Assembly: GCF_012849215.1 (NCBI RefSeq)
Contig: NZ_CP051682.1
Coordinates: forward strand, 2,418,001-2,482,000
Source of the DNA: Mucilaginibacter robiniae
GTDB lineage: Bacteria > Bacteroidota > Bacteroidia > Sphingobacteriales > Sphingobacteriaceae
DNA length: 64,000 nucleotides
Direction of reading: 5' to 3'
Part shown: positions 1 to 9,243 of the stretch, piece by piece
Layout: every line of letters starts with the position of its first letter
How positions within the stretch are numbered: position 1 is the first letter of the stretch
Position numbers and translations under genes: made by a program
Notes under the pieces: generated by a model
Told to the model about the DNA's origin: nothing
Seen by the model: the letters and a program-made list of their open reading frames with translations, nothing else
The model's database searches: none

Positions 1-2
1 AG

Positions 3-620
3 TTTAAAAAACATTCAGAAGAAGGTTTGCTATCGGGCCTTTCGGGTGCCGAAGTAGCTGAGCGCATGTTGAACGACCATGGCATATATAACGTACAAGT
101 GGTAGCGGCCGAAGGACAACTGTCTGACCATTACAACCCGGCAAACCATACCGTAAACCTGAGTTCGGAAGTATATTATGGCCGTAGCGTGGCTGCCGCT
201 GCTGTAGCCGCACACGAGTGCGGACATGCCGTGCAACATGCCAAAGCCTACGGTTGGTTAAATTTGCGTACCGCTATTGTACCGGCCATTCAGGTGGCCT
301 CCAACATTGTGCAATGGACCTTGATGATTGGCGTTATGCTACTGATATTTTCGGGCAACCCACTCATACTGGCCATTGGTGTAGCTGCCTTGGCGCTGGT
401 TACTGTATTTAGCTTTATTACGCTACCCGTTGAGTTTGATGCCAGCCGACGTGCTTTAGCCTGGTTGGATAATAACTACAACGTAGTACAAACCCGCCAG
501 GAACATGATGAAGCTAAAGATGCCCTATGGTGGGCCGCCATGACCTACGTAGTAGCTGCATTAAGCTCATTAGCCACCCTGTTGTACTACGCCTCTCTGC
601 TGAGTGGCCGCAGGCGATAA
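3..620 (+). CDS. Zinc metallopeptidase, YugP-like (5' partial)
   Basis: The reading frame is open to the left edge (codons from base 3), so the true start lies upstream. Residues typical of the YugP/Zn_peptidase_2 family are visible: a SGLSGAEVAERML segment, then the zinc-binding HECGH motif (bases 213-227). Two or more hydrophobic stretches follow (about bases 290-430 and 540-600), giving a membrane-anchored metallopeptidase. The YugP family is annotated as membrane zinc peptidases, but the physiological substrate is not established. The gene ends just before a strong hairpin terminator. Identity is confident; function beyond peptidase fold is not. Confidence 0.85.
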   Translation, partial: FKKHSEEGLLSGLSGAEVAERMLNDHGIYNVQVVAAEGQLSDHYNPANHTVNLSSEVYYGRSVAAAAVAAHECGHAVQHAKAYGWLNLRTAIVPAIQVASNIVQWTLMIGVMLLIFSGNPLILAIGVAALALVTVFSFITLPVEFDASRRALAWLDNNYNVVQTRQEHDEAKDALWWAAMTYVVAALSSLATLLYYASLLSGRRR

Positions 621-640
621 ATTGCTATCTTAAAATAACT

Positions 641-675
641 AAAAAGCCTCACCAATTAAATTTGTGAGGCTTTTT
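641..675. terminator. Bidirectional intrinsic terminator
   Basis: A perfect 12-bp stem (AAAAAGCCTCAC / GTGAGGCTTTTT) with an AT-rich loop is flanked by A and T runs, so it can work on both strands. It separates the plus-strand peptidase (ends 620) from the minus-strand phosphatase (ends 722). Confidence 0.85.
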
Positions 676-721
676 GCTGGAGTAGTTTTTTTTTAAAGTA
701 TGTATAATAAGGTTAGCTATG

Positions 722-2068
722 TTACTTTATACTTTCCAAATATGCACGGCCATTCATGTTTATGCTGGCACCAATTTGGGCAAGCCGGTTCAGGTAAAAT
801 TTTCGTACCGCTATCCACTGGTAAAAGCTTCCTGTTGATGGCTGTAAGCCTATTATTTTAACCGGTCGCTCATTTAGCAAGAACTGAATCAGGTAATTGC
901 CTTTTGTATTTTTATAAAGTACCCAGGCAATATTAGCGCTTAGCGGAATAATAGCCGAAGCCTGCCAGTGTTGGTTAAAACCAATTATGTTTTTAGAGGC
1001 TACTGCAGCAGGTTCCATGCCCAACAAGGTAGCTAATGGTGATACTGTTTCGGCATGAGCAAAATGCAACTGTGCTTTAACCGGCGAACCATTCAGGTAT
1101 GCATCGGTTGTTTTAACTAAATCGGCTAATAAAGGTGCCGCTATTTTTATAGGTAAACCTAATGTATTTGTACCTGGCCCTTTTTTCAGATAATCATCAG
1201 CCTGATCGATATAAGCTAAAGTGTTCAGTTCCTGGCAAGTAAAAAGTGAAGAAAAATCAAGCTCTTTGGCGCTATATCCAGCTTCTTTGATCTCAGCAGC
1301 TAAGGAGTGCACAATAGTGGCAAAGCCGAATACATCATTTGTAAAATCAGACTGATTTTCAGTCGATAGTTTTTTCAGGAAATCAGCTTTAAAAAATCGG
1401 GCTGCAACCTGCTGGTTAATGGCGCTGATATGCTTTTGCTGTTGTAGCAGCACCATAGCTTTAGTCCAGTTGCCTTTATCTTCAAACTGCGTGTATGCGG
1501 GTGATAAATCATAAAAGCGTAGAGTCGTATCATTAACACCTCGCTCTACTACATCAGCCTGAGGTGCCAGCGTTTGCAGCTGTTGCACAAAAGCATCAGC
1601 GCTTTGCCGGGTACGCACTTCTTTGGTAATGGTAACGTCTACTTTGGGCTTACCGGCAAATACCGGTTGATTAGCGGCATATAAGCGCCCTGCAATACCC
1701 TGTAACTCAGCCCGACCTTCGGCCGATATGGATTTGGTTTTTCCTTTTTCTACCTTTTGTAGCGCCATTACCATGCGTTTTAACTGTAATCCGGTAGGCG
1801 TAAGTGCCTGACTACTATCCGCTTGCTGTAATAGCCGATAAGCATAAGATGATTCAGGACTTTTAGTTAAATGCCTGGCCCCATGTCGCCCCACATAATT
1901 AATAAACACCGGCTCATAACCTGTAGGTATTTTGACTGCTGCACCTTTTGGTGCATGGTATAGGGTTTTGGTGCCTAAAAAGTTGCTATCACAGGTTTGG
2001 GCATAGCTAACAGACACCCAGCTGATGCCTGCAAATAGTATTGAAAAAGCTTTTAAACGTAAAGACAT
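722..2068 (-). CDS. Histidine acid phosphatase, MINPP/phytase-like
   Basis: Secreted phosphomonoesterase of the histidine phosphatase superfamily, branch 2. A signal peptide (MSLRLKAFSILFAG..SYAQ) is followed by the phosphohistidine motif RHGARH at residues 61-66. The proton-donor motif is HAE at residues 338-340, not HD; HAE is characteristic of multiple inositol-polyphosphate phosphatases. The start at 2068 is chosen because it gives a clean signal peptide; the frame is open up to 2155, but that extension covers a degenerate interspersed repeat. It is the last gene of the minus-strand group with the beta-helix lipoprotein and TonB receptor, so a role in phytate or other organic phosphate use is inferred. 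Substrate not proven. Confidence 0.8.
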   Translation of the reverse strand: MSLRLKAFSILFAGISWVSVSYAQTCDSNFLGTKTLYHAPKGAAVKIPTGYEPVFINYVGRHGARHLTKSPESSYAYRLLQQADSSQALTPTGLQLKRMVMALQKVEKGKTKSISAEGRAELQGIAGRLYAANQPVFAGKPKVDVTITKEVRTRQSADAFVQQLQTLAPQADVVERGVNDTTLRFYDLSPAYTQFEDKGNWTKAMVLLQQQKHISAINQQVAARFFKADFLKKLSTENQSDFTNDVFGFATIVHSLAAEIKEAGYSAKELDFSSLFTCQELNTLAYIDQADDYLKKGPGTNTLGLPIKIAAPLLADLVKTTDAYLNGSPVKAQLHFAHAETVSPLATLLGMEPAAVASKNIIGFNQHWQASAIIPLSANIAWVLYKNTKGNYLIQFLLNERPVKIIGLQPSTGSFYQWIAVRKFYLNRLAQIGASINMNGRAYLESIK

Positions 2069-2077
2069 ATATGTACA

Positions 2078-2140
2078 GATATGCCATTGCGAGGTGCAAA
2101 GCCATCTTTCAAGAACAGCTTCACACCCCGCAATAGCTAA
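2078..2140. repeat. Degenerate interspersed repeat copy (TTGCGAGG type)
   Basis: Between the phosphatase and lipoprotein genes the sequence reads GCCATTGCGAGGTGCAAAG followed by a partner arm ending CCCGCAATAGC. It resembles, in opposite orientation, the GAGATTGCCACG...CGCAATGACG element at 19969-19998. This looks like a decayed copy of a short palindromic repeat; only two or three copies are visible here. Confidence 0.4.
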
Positions 2141-2171
2141 GGGGAAAAGGAACAAATACTAAGATTATAAA

Positions 2172-3572
2172 TTAATGCTGATTACCAGTACCATCAATCT
2201 GGTAAGCACCCAAATCTTTACCCGGTAAGGTAACGGTAGATGCCGTTGTACCAGTTGAGGTTACTAAATTCAGCGGTTGAAAATCAGTTTTACCTTTGCT
2301 GGCAGCAGGCGAAGTAGCTTGTAACCGGAAGTTGCCACTACCTACTTGTACCAGGTAAGCAGGTTGCTGTGCAGCCGTTAACGGGCCCGGACTGGCCGTA
2401 TAGTTAAACTGATTCAGATCGTAGCTGATGAACAGCGGATTATTTTGCTGCGGCGTGGTTGAATGCACATCATTGCTTTGAAAGGTAGCTACACCATCGG
2501 CCGAGTTGAATTGGTTGACTATAGTCTGTGAGTTACCATAGTAAAGCTGGCTGTTGTATTTGATATTGGTGATATCTGCATCATTCACCAAACGCAAACC
2601 GAAGCGGCAGTTCACAATCAGGTTATTGTAAACTAATCCGCGGGCTGCTTTTTCATAGTTGATAGAGCCGCCCCGGCCTGATTTAGTTTGCCGGAAACCG
2701 CAGTTCACAATTGTGTTGTTGTACATGTTTACGTTACACTGCGTACCCGAGCTACCTGAATCTGATGCTTTAATGGCATTGGTAGCAGCCCCAATCATCA
2801 TATTATAGGCAATATCACCCACGGTACCGCTCTTCATATTGAAAAACTCACCGCCCGATTGGCCGCATATCTCAAAGGTGTTGCGCATAATGTTGATTTT
2901 GCCGCCTACCACGCGTATAGCATCATCTTTACTGCCAAACACCCATGAATCTTCCAGCACAAAATTCTTTTTAATATTACCAAAGTAAATGATGTAGCGA
3001 GGATCGCCTTGTGCATAAATAGCCGGATCGTTGTTGGGGCCCGATGGGCCGCCTGCCATTTCCAGGTGTGTCCATTTGATAATCAAATCGCCACCGGCAG
3101 GAGCAGCATTGGTAGCGGTAGCTGTGGTTGAGGGCGAACAAACAATACCTCCCCAATAGCCCTGAAAAACGTTGGCGTAGTTGCCAGCGGCAGCCTGGCT
3201 GTGTAAATCGGTATAGTTACCTACAGTGATATAGTTAGGATTATCTTTTGTACCTAAGCTGATAAAGGTACCATGCACAATAATTTCGGGGCTGGTTTGG
3301 TAAGTTTTACCATCACCAATGGCAATCAGCTTAACGCCGGCCTGCATTTGCAGCGTATCGCCATCATTAACCGTAATGTCCGATTTAAAATAATAAGTTT
3401 TGCCACTCAGCAAGGTACCTTTGATGGTGCCTTTTAAAGTGTCGGAAGTGATAGGGGCACTTATCTGCAACACCGGCTGCGATAAGGTTAACAGTTCGGT
3501 TTTGTGGCAGGCACTCAGCAGTACTACGCTGCCTAAAGCTAGCAGCAGGAATAAATTTTTTATCAGTTTCAT
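2172..3572 (-). CDS. Lipoprotein with right-handed beta-helix domain
   Basis: The N-terminus is a lipoprotein signal with lipobox LSAC (lipidated Cys22). The body has the pattern of a parallel beta-helix: repeated short strands with Asn/Gly turns, for example FVLEDSWVFG, NIMRNTFEICG, NMYNNTIVNCG and GLVYNNLIVNC. Such folds occur in pectate lyases and other polysaccharide-binding or cleaving proteins, but no catalytic signature is recognised. It starts 14 bases after the TonB receptor stop, so the two are almost certainly co-transcribed and it may be the receptor's accessory lipoprotein in place of a SusD. Function unknown. Confidence 0.7.
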   Translation of the reverse strand: MKLIKNLFLLLALGSVVLLSACHKTELLTLSQPVLQISAPITSDTLKGTIKGTLLSGKTYYFKSDITVNDGDTLQMQAGVKLIAIGDGKTYQTSPEIIVHGTFISLGTKDNPNYITVGNYTDLHSQAAAGNYANVFQGYWGGIVCSPSTTATATNAAPAGGDLIIKWTHLEMAGGPSGPNNDPAIYAQGDPRYIIYFGNIKKNFVLEDSWVFGSKDDAIRVVGGKINIMRNTFEICGQSGGEFFNMKSGTVGDIAYNMMIGAATNAIKASDSGSSGTQCNVNMYNNTIVNCGFRQTKSGRGGSINYEKAARGLVYNNLIVNCRFGLRLVNDADITNIKYNSQLYYGNSQTIVNQFNSADGVATFQSNDVHSTTPQQNNPLFISYDLNQFNYTASPGPLTAAQQPAYLVQVGSGNFRLQATSPAASKGKTDFQPLNLVTSTGTTASTVTLPGKDLGAYQIDGTGNQH

Positions 3573-3586
3573 AACTATGAATGAAT

Positions 3587-6397
3587 TTATAGTCGGTAAC
3601 GTAAACCTAAAATGTAATAGCGGTTGTAAGTATCGCGCCGCACAAAAGCGTTAGCGCCATCTTTCTGGTATTCGGATGATACAGTTACACTTTCCGGATA
3701 GGGGCGATGCAACTCCAGTTGAAATGGCGTATTCAGCAGGTTGGTTGCTTTGAAGTAGCCATACAGGTTTTTGAACAATCGTTTTTCGGTTGAAAAATCG
3801 AGCGTGGTAAAGGCTTTCTGCCAAACATCATTATCCAGGTAACCTGATACCAAGTTGATGCGCGAGCCAGTGTACACCAACGATAACTGGGCATCTAACC
3901 CGGCTTTACCATCCTTATACAGAAACGAGAAGTTACCGATATTTTTAGATTGGCCTTGCAATGGACGAGTTTGATTTTCCAAACGATTGGTTACATAACC
4001 ACTGGCATCACGATAGTTTACCAGTTTGGATGTGGTAATTTTTGAATCGGTGTAGGTGTAATTAAGCCTTACGCCAAAATTGTGAATGTACTTAACTGCT
4101 TCAAACTCGAAACCATAGTTGTGTGCTGTACCAAAGTTTTGCGGTTGTAACACCAGGTTGGTACTGGTACTACCGGCACTGCTGGTTTGACGCACTAAAG
4201 CATTTTCAATAGGGTTATTGATGGCTTTGTAAAATACACCTACCAATAACTCATCCAATCCTTTCGGGAACAGCTCATAACGAAAGTCGAAGTTTTCTGC
4301 CGTGGTACGTTTCAGGGTAGGGTTACCAATCTCTTTGTAATCGGCATCCGGATCGCCAGAAGTATGCGGGATAATTTCGTAAAAATTAGGGCGACTAATA
4401 GCTGAATAGTACGATAAGCGCAGGTTCTGATGTTCTGACAACATGTACTTAAAGTTCAGACTAGGCAAAAAATCATAATAATGGTTGGTACCATTTTTAC
4501 CTACCGTTTGCTCGGAAGCATTGGTTTCATAAGCCTGGCTGGTATGCTCATACCGTAAGCCGCCAATGGTTTGCAACTTGCCCGCTGTAAACTTAAACTG
4601 TCCGTAAGCAGCACCTATCTTTTCATTGAAGGTGTAGTTCAAGGCATCTGAGGCACGGCCTTGCCCATTGAACACCGCAAAAGTGTTGTTATCGATATTA
4701 CCGTTAAAGGTTTGAGCAGTATTGCCGCTTACTCGTAAGTCGTACTCATCATAATCACTGTGGCGGTCTTTATCGCGGTACATACCACCAGCGCTAAATT
4801 CTACTTTGGTATTAAATAGCTGCGGCGAGTAAATCAGGTTCAGGTACCCTGTTTTATCCTGATCGGAGTTGTAAGTAAAAATGCGGGTTTGCGATTGCAG
4901 TGCATCAAACGTAGTTGAAGCTTGCACTACCGAACCATCCGGTTGTATGTTTCTACCCGTATTCAGGTTTAAATCAGCACGATCAGGTTCATTCGCGGTG
5001 GCTTTTGAATATACTGCCATCCAGTTAGCGCGGAAGTTAGGCAACAGGGTATGATCGCCTTGCAGGTTTACGTTATAAACTTGCTGTATAGTACGGTCGC
5101 TACGGTAACCTTCATTTACCCGGCCGTTACCTACAGCCGTACGGCCTAAAAAGCTGGTATCGGAAGCAAAACGATATTCATTTTGCATAAGGTTGATATA
5201 AGAACCATTTAGGGTAAGCTTATTGGCCGAATCAAAACGATAATCCAATTTACCAATTAACGCAGCACGCTGCTGCTGGATGTTGTAGGTACGGCTTTGA
5301 AAATCTTGTACGCTAGGTTCATTATTGGTTAGGTTAACCTGCGTATTAAAAAACACGCCATTGGTTTGCCGGTAGGTGTTCTGGTAACTACCCGCCAGTA
5401 AAGCACCCAGTTTTTTATCATGGCTGCGGCCACCTACGCTAAAGCCTAATATACTAGCCAGCGGTACATTTTTAGTACTGTAGTGGAAAGGGCTATTCGG
5501 AAAATCGTTCATGGTGGCAATATAATCTGCCCCATTTTTAATACGTGGCGAACGTGACAAGCTAGCGCTATGATCGAATTGCGTAAAGCCGTGATTGAAA
5601 AAGTTTTCAGCATAGCCCGTACCCACATTCAGGTGCAGAGCAAAATCGTCAGGAGCATCTTTCAACGCTAAATTGATAGCCCCACCAATCGCATCACCTT
5701 CCTGACTGGCGGTTAATGATTTGTAAACTTCCAAACGGTCAACAATATCGGCCGGGAAAATATCCAGCGGTACATAACGGTTAGTATTGCTGGGGCTAGG
5801 TATTTTGATACCGTTAATCAATGTGTATTGATAACGTTGCGGCATCCCGCGAATAATGGCATATTGCGCCTCGCCATTGTTGCTGCGCTCAACTGATACA
5901 CCGCTAATACGCTGGGTAACGTTGGCAATGGTAATATCTGGCGATATTTCTATACTGTGTGACGATACAGCATTAACCACTTGGTCGGCCCGCTGCTCAA
6001 TGCGCCTGGCAGCCTGATCTGACCCCTGGTTGGTACGACTTTTTATATTTACCTCGCTTAAATCATGTCCCTTGCCTTGTAAAGCCAGGTTAATGATAAT
6101 CAAAGGTACGTTACCGTTTATTTCTGTATGCTTTTCTTCATCCTTGTAGCCTACATATTTAGCTTCTACCTCGTAGCTGCCTGCGGTAACATTCTTGAAG
6201 CTATAGCTGCCATCCAGCCCTACGCTGGTGGATATTTTGGTATGCATGCGCTCATTTTTTAAGGTAACAGTAGCTCCGGGGAGGGGCTCACCATTCTTCT
6301 GGTCGGTTACTATACCTTTTATGGCACTGTCGGCAAAAGCCTGTGCAGTATAGCAAAACAATAGCGTAAAAATTAACAGGGAGTACAGGTTCTTCAT
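3587..6397 (-). CDS. TonB-dependent outer membrane receptor
   Basis: The signal peptide (MKNLYSLLIFTLLF..AQAFA) is followed by a carboxypeptidase-like regulatory domain (about residues 22-110, GIVTDQKNGEPLPGATV). Then come a plug domain (about 130-260, with RISGVSVERS and IRGMPQRYQYTLINGI) and a long beta-barrel ending in RYYILGLRYRL. The frame is open to 6418, but 6397 gives the better signal peptide. No SusD partner is adjacent; instead the next genes are the beta-helix lipoprotein and the MINPP-like phosphatase. The receptor probably imports a phosphorylated or other bulky ligand processed by these neighbours (inference). Family assignment is firm; ligand unknown. Confidence 0.9.
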   Translation of the reverse strand: MKNLYSLLIFTLLFCYTAQAFADSAIKGIVTDQKNGEPLPGATVTLKNERMHTKISTSVGLDGSYSFKNVTAGSYEVEAKYVGYKDEEKHTEINGNVPLIIINLALQGKGHDLSEVNIKSRTNQGSDQAARRIEQRADQVVNAVSSHSIEISPDITIANVTQRISGVSVERSNNGEAQYAIIRGMPQRYQYTLINGIKIPSPSNTNRYVPLDIFPADIVDRLEVYKSLTASQEGDAIGGAINLALKDAPDDFALHLNVGTGYAENFFNHGFTQFDHSASLSRSPRIKNGADYIATMNDFPNSPFHYSTKNVPLASILGFSVGGRSHDKKLGALLAGSYQNTYRQTNGVFFNTQVNLTNNEPSVQDFQSRTYNIQQQRAALIGKLDYRFDSANKLTLNGSYINLMQNEYRFASDTSFLGRTAVGNGRVNEGYRSDRTIQQVYNVNLQGDHTLLPNFRANWMAVYSKATANEPDRADLNLNTGRNIQPDGSVVQASTTFDALQSQTRIFTYNSDQDKTGYLNLIYSPQLFNTKVEFSAGGMYRDKDRHSDYDEYDLRVSGNTAQTFNGNIDNNTFAVFNGQGRASDALNYTFNEKIGAAYGQFKFTAGKLQTIGGLRYEHTSQAYETNASEQTVGKNGTNHYYDFLPSLNFKYMLSEHQNLRLSYYSAISRPNFYEIIPHTSGDPDADYKEIGNPTLKRTTAENFDFRYELFPKGLDELLVGVFYKAINNPIENALVRQTSSAGSTSTNLVLQPQNFGTAHNYGFEFEAVKYIHNFGVRLNYTYTDSKITTSKLVNYRDASGYVTNRLENQTRPLQGQSKNIGNFSFLYKDGKAGLDAQLSLVYTGSRINLVSGYLDNDVWQKAFTTLDFSTEKRLFKNLYGYFKATNLLNTPFQLELHRPYPESVTVSSEYQKDGANAFVRRDTYNRYYILGLRYRL

Positions 6398-6568
6398 CAA
6401 TCTGCAAAGTTTCCGCAAAGTAACCCCAGCTATATAAAGCGAACATCAACCCGATATTATGCTATTGTTAAGACAATGTAACAACATCTTGCACACCTTG
6501 AGTAATTCTGACACCTATTGAATGCTATCATTTCTCTTACATTTATACTTCACCAGCATACTTGTTTT

Positions 6569-6600
6569 TTTGATTAACTGTACAGAAAACACTTAATTTG
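6569..6600 (+). promoter_or_regulatory. Candidate promoter for GH2 gene
   Basis: TTTG at 6569-6572, a 20-base spacer, then TTAATTTG at 6593-6600 (one mismatch to the Bacteroidota -7 consensus TAnnTTTG). It lies 66 bases before the GH2 start in the 269-base divergent region between the TonB receptor and GH2. No other clear signal was found in that region. Confidence 0.45.
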
Positions 6601-6666
6601 TAACAAACACCTATTGTAAACTATAGCAGGTTTCAACATCTGCTGCTTATTTAACCTTGTACGCTT

Positions 6667-9084
6667 ATGCCTCGTAGTAAACCTTTACTTGTTTTAGTAT
6701 TGCTGGCAGTGGTATGTCACACTGCATTTGGCCAATCGGTTAACGGCCGTACCGATTTTGATAATGGCTGGAAATTTTACCTGGGCGATAACAAGCAAGC
6801 CAAAGAGGCAGGCTATAACGATGCCCGCTGGCGTTCGCTTAACCTACCACACGATTGGAGTATTGAAGGCAAGTTCAGTAAGGATAACCCGGCGGGTATA
6901 GGCGGCGGAGCACTGCCTGGTGGCATAGGCTGGTATCGTAAAACTTTTACTGTACCGCAAACGGCACAAGGCAAACAGGTTTATATTGATTTTGACGGCG
7001 TGTACCGCAACAGCGAAGTATGGATTAACGGCCACTTGCTGGGCAAGCGGCCTAACGGTTACATATCCTTCCGGTACGAGCTTACGCCTTACCTTAACTG
7101 GGGCAAAAGTAACGTGATTGCCGTACAGGTTGATAACGCTGATCAGCCTAACTCGCGCTGGTACTCTGGTTCGGGTATTTACCGCAATGTTTGGCTGGTA
7201 ACCAAAAGTAAAATAGCCGTTGCCCACTGGGGAACTTACGTAACCACGCCCGAGGTAAGCTCGGCACAGGCTACGGTTAAGTTACAAACCCGTTTACGCA
7301 ATACTACAGGTAGCAGTCAGCAAGTAACTATTACTTCCAAAATTGTGGATGCGAGTGGTAAAACTATTACCGCGGCTGGCACTACAAGTTACCGCTTGCC
7401 CGATACGCTTACTACTTATGAGCAGCAATTTACAGTAAAGCAGCCGCAGTTATGGTCAGTTAATCGCCCATACCTGTACCAAGTTGTAACACAGGTTAAG
7501 CAAAATAATCAGGTGCTGGATACCTATACTACACCTTTGGGCATTCGCTACTTTGATTTTGATGCCGACAAAGGTTTTTCGCTAAATGGCCAGCACCTTA
7601 AAATTTTAGGCGTTTGCGATCACCATGACTTAGGTTGCCTGGGCGCTGCCTTGAACACCCGCGCCTTAGAACGCCAACTGGAAATTTTAAAAGGAATGGG
7701 CTGCAATGCTATTCGTACCTCCCATAACCCGCCAGCGCCTGAGCTATTGGATTTGTGCGACAAAATGGGTTTTATTGTAATGGATGAAGCTTTTGATACC
7801 TGGGAAAAGCCGAAAGAGAAATACGATTATCATCAGTTCTTCAAAGCCTGGCACAAACGCGATTTGGAAGACCAGTTGCTGCGCGATCGTAACCACCCTT
7901 CTGTATTTATCTGGAGCATTGGCAATGAAATTCCGGAACAACGCGACAGCAGTGCTTTGCGCATTGCCGCTGATTTGGCCCATATTGTACATAGCTTAGA
8001 TAAAACCCGACCAATCACCACCGCCAACAATAATCCTGATACAGGTAATAAAATTATCAGCTCAGGTGCTATTGATTTGGTTGGTTATAACTACCATCAT
8101 CAGGATTATGCTGCTTTTCATCAGCGGTATCCGGGTAAAAGGTTTATTGGTACCGAAACTACCTCGGCACTGGAAACCCGCGGACATTATGATATGCCAT
8201 CAGACAGCATACGTCGTTGGCCGGAAAGATGGGATCAATCTTTGAAAAAAGGCAATGCAGATAATACCGTATCGGCTTATGATAATGTATCTGCCCCTTG
8301 GGGATCAACGCATGAGGAAAGCTGGAAAGAGATCAAGAAATATGATTTTCTGTCGGGCATGTTCATTTGGACAGGTTTTGACTACCTGGGCGAACCTACG
8401 CCTTATGAATGGCCTTCACGCAGTTCATACTTTGGTATTATCGACTTAGCAGGTTTCCCGAAGGATATTTATTATATGTACCAAAGCGAGTGGACCAACA
8501 AACCCGTACTGCATATCTTGCCGCACTGGAACTGGCAGCCCGGCAAAACGGTAGATGTATGGGCTTATTACAACCATGCCGACGAGGTAGAGCTATACCT
8601 GAATGGCAAATCATTAGGTGTTAAAAAGAAACAAGGCGAGGATTTGCACGTCATGTGGCGGGTAAAATATGAACCCGGTACACTAAAAGCCGTATCACGC
8701 AAAAATGGTAAAACAGTGCTTACCCAAACCATTCAAACCGCCGGTAAAGCTGCCCGAATTGAATTGGTAGCCGATCATAAAGTTATTAAGGCCGATAGCC
8801 GGGATTTATCTTTTGTAACTGTGCGCATATTGGATGCAAATGGTAACCTGGTACCTGATGCTAATAACCTGATTCATTTCAAAGTGGCAGGCAACGGGCA
8901 TATTGCAGGTATGGATAATGGCAGTGAAACCAGTATGGAATCTTTCCAAGGCAATCAGCACTCGGTATTTAATGGTTTGGGGCTAGCCGTACTGCAAGCC
9001 GGAACGGCAGCCGGTACGCTTACGTTGACTGCTAGTGCCGATGGTTTACCATCCGCCAACGTGGCCATAAAAATGCAGAAGTAG
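6667..9084 (+). CDS. Glycoside hydrolase family 2 (beta-galactosidase type)
   Basis: Secreted exo-glycosidase (signal peptide MPRSKPLLVLVLLAVVCHTAFG). Domain order is typical of GH2: jelly-roll sugar-binding domain (about 30-180), immunoglobulin-like domain (about 185-295), and TIM barrel. The acid/base sits in WSIGNE (Glu421) and the nucleophile in IGTET (Glu497). A DUF4982-like domain follows (about 615-690, VDVWAYYNHADEVELYLNG), then a C-terminal Ig-like domain. This architecture is common in Bacteroidota beta-galactosidases and related enzymes; sugar specificity cannot be read from sequence. It is divergent from the TonB receptor and ends before a hairpin at 9122-9169. Confidence 0.88.
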   Translation: MPRSKPLLVLVLLAVVCHTAFGQSVNGRTDFDNGWKFYLGDNKQAKEAGYNDARWRSLNLPHDWSIEGKFSKDNPAGIGGGALPGGIGWYRKTFTVPQTAQGKQVYIDFDGVYRNSEVWINGHLLGKRPNGYISFRYELTPYLNWGKSNVIAVQVDNADQPNSRWYSGSGIYRNVWLVTKSKIAVAHWGTYVTTPEVSSAQATVKLQTRLRNTTGSSQQVTITSKIVDASGKTITAAGTTSYRLPDTLTTYEQQFTVKQPQLWSVNRPYLYQVVTQVKQNNQVLDTYTTPLGIRYFDFDADKGFSLNGQHLKILGVCDHHDLGCLGAALNTRALERQLEILKGMGCNAIRTSHNPPAPELLDLCDKMGFIVMDEAFDTWEKPKEKYDYHQFFKAWHKRDLEDQLLRDRNHPSVFIWSIGNEIPEQRDSSALRIAADLAHIVHSLDKTRPITTANNNPDTGNKIISSGAIDLVGYNYHHQDYAAFHQRYPGKRFIGTETTSALETRGHYDMPSDSIRRWPERWDQSLKKGNADNTVSAYDNVSAPWGSTHEESWKEIKKYDFLSGMFIWTGFDYLGEPTPYEWPSRSSYFGIIDLAGFPKDIYYMYQSEWTNKPVLHILPHWNWQPGKTVDVWAYYNHADEVELYLNGKSLGVKKKQGEDLHVMWRVKYEPGTLKAVSRKNGKTVLTQTIQTAGKAARIELVADHKVIKADSRDLSFVTVRILDANGNLVPDANNLIHFKVAGNGHIAGMDNGSETSMESFQGNQHSVFNGLGLAVLQAGTAAGTLTLTASADGLPSANVAIKMQK

Positions 9085-9121
9085 CCTTTAGCCGTGCCGT
9101 TCGGGCACTTACTTAATAGGT

Positions 9122-9169
9122 AATAGCCCTGGTTAAACTTTGATTCATCTAAGTTCAACTAGGGCTATT
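9122..9169 (+). terminator. Probable terminator hairpin after GH2
   Basis: AATAGCCCT (9122-9130) pairs with AGGGCTATT (9161-9169), extended inward by GTT/AAC and AACTT/AAGTT with single mismatches. The T-tract is weak (GCTTTAG), so efficiency is uncertain. Confidence 0.55.
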
Positions 9170-9243
9170 GCTTTAGATGGATACTGGCTAAAGTTGCAAT
9201 ACTCGTAACCTTTATGTTACTTTGGCTGCAATTTGAGCATTAT

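Noticed and set aside
2069-2155. Upstream extension of the phosphatase gene to 2155
   Set aside because: The extension overlaps a degenerate intergenic repeat and would bury the clean signal peptide; the start at 2068 is preferred.
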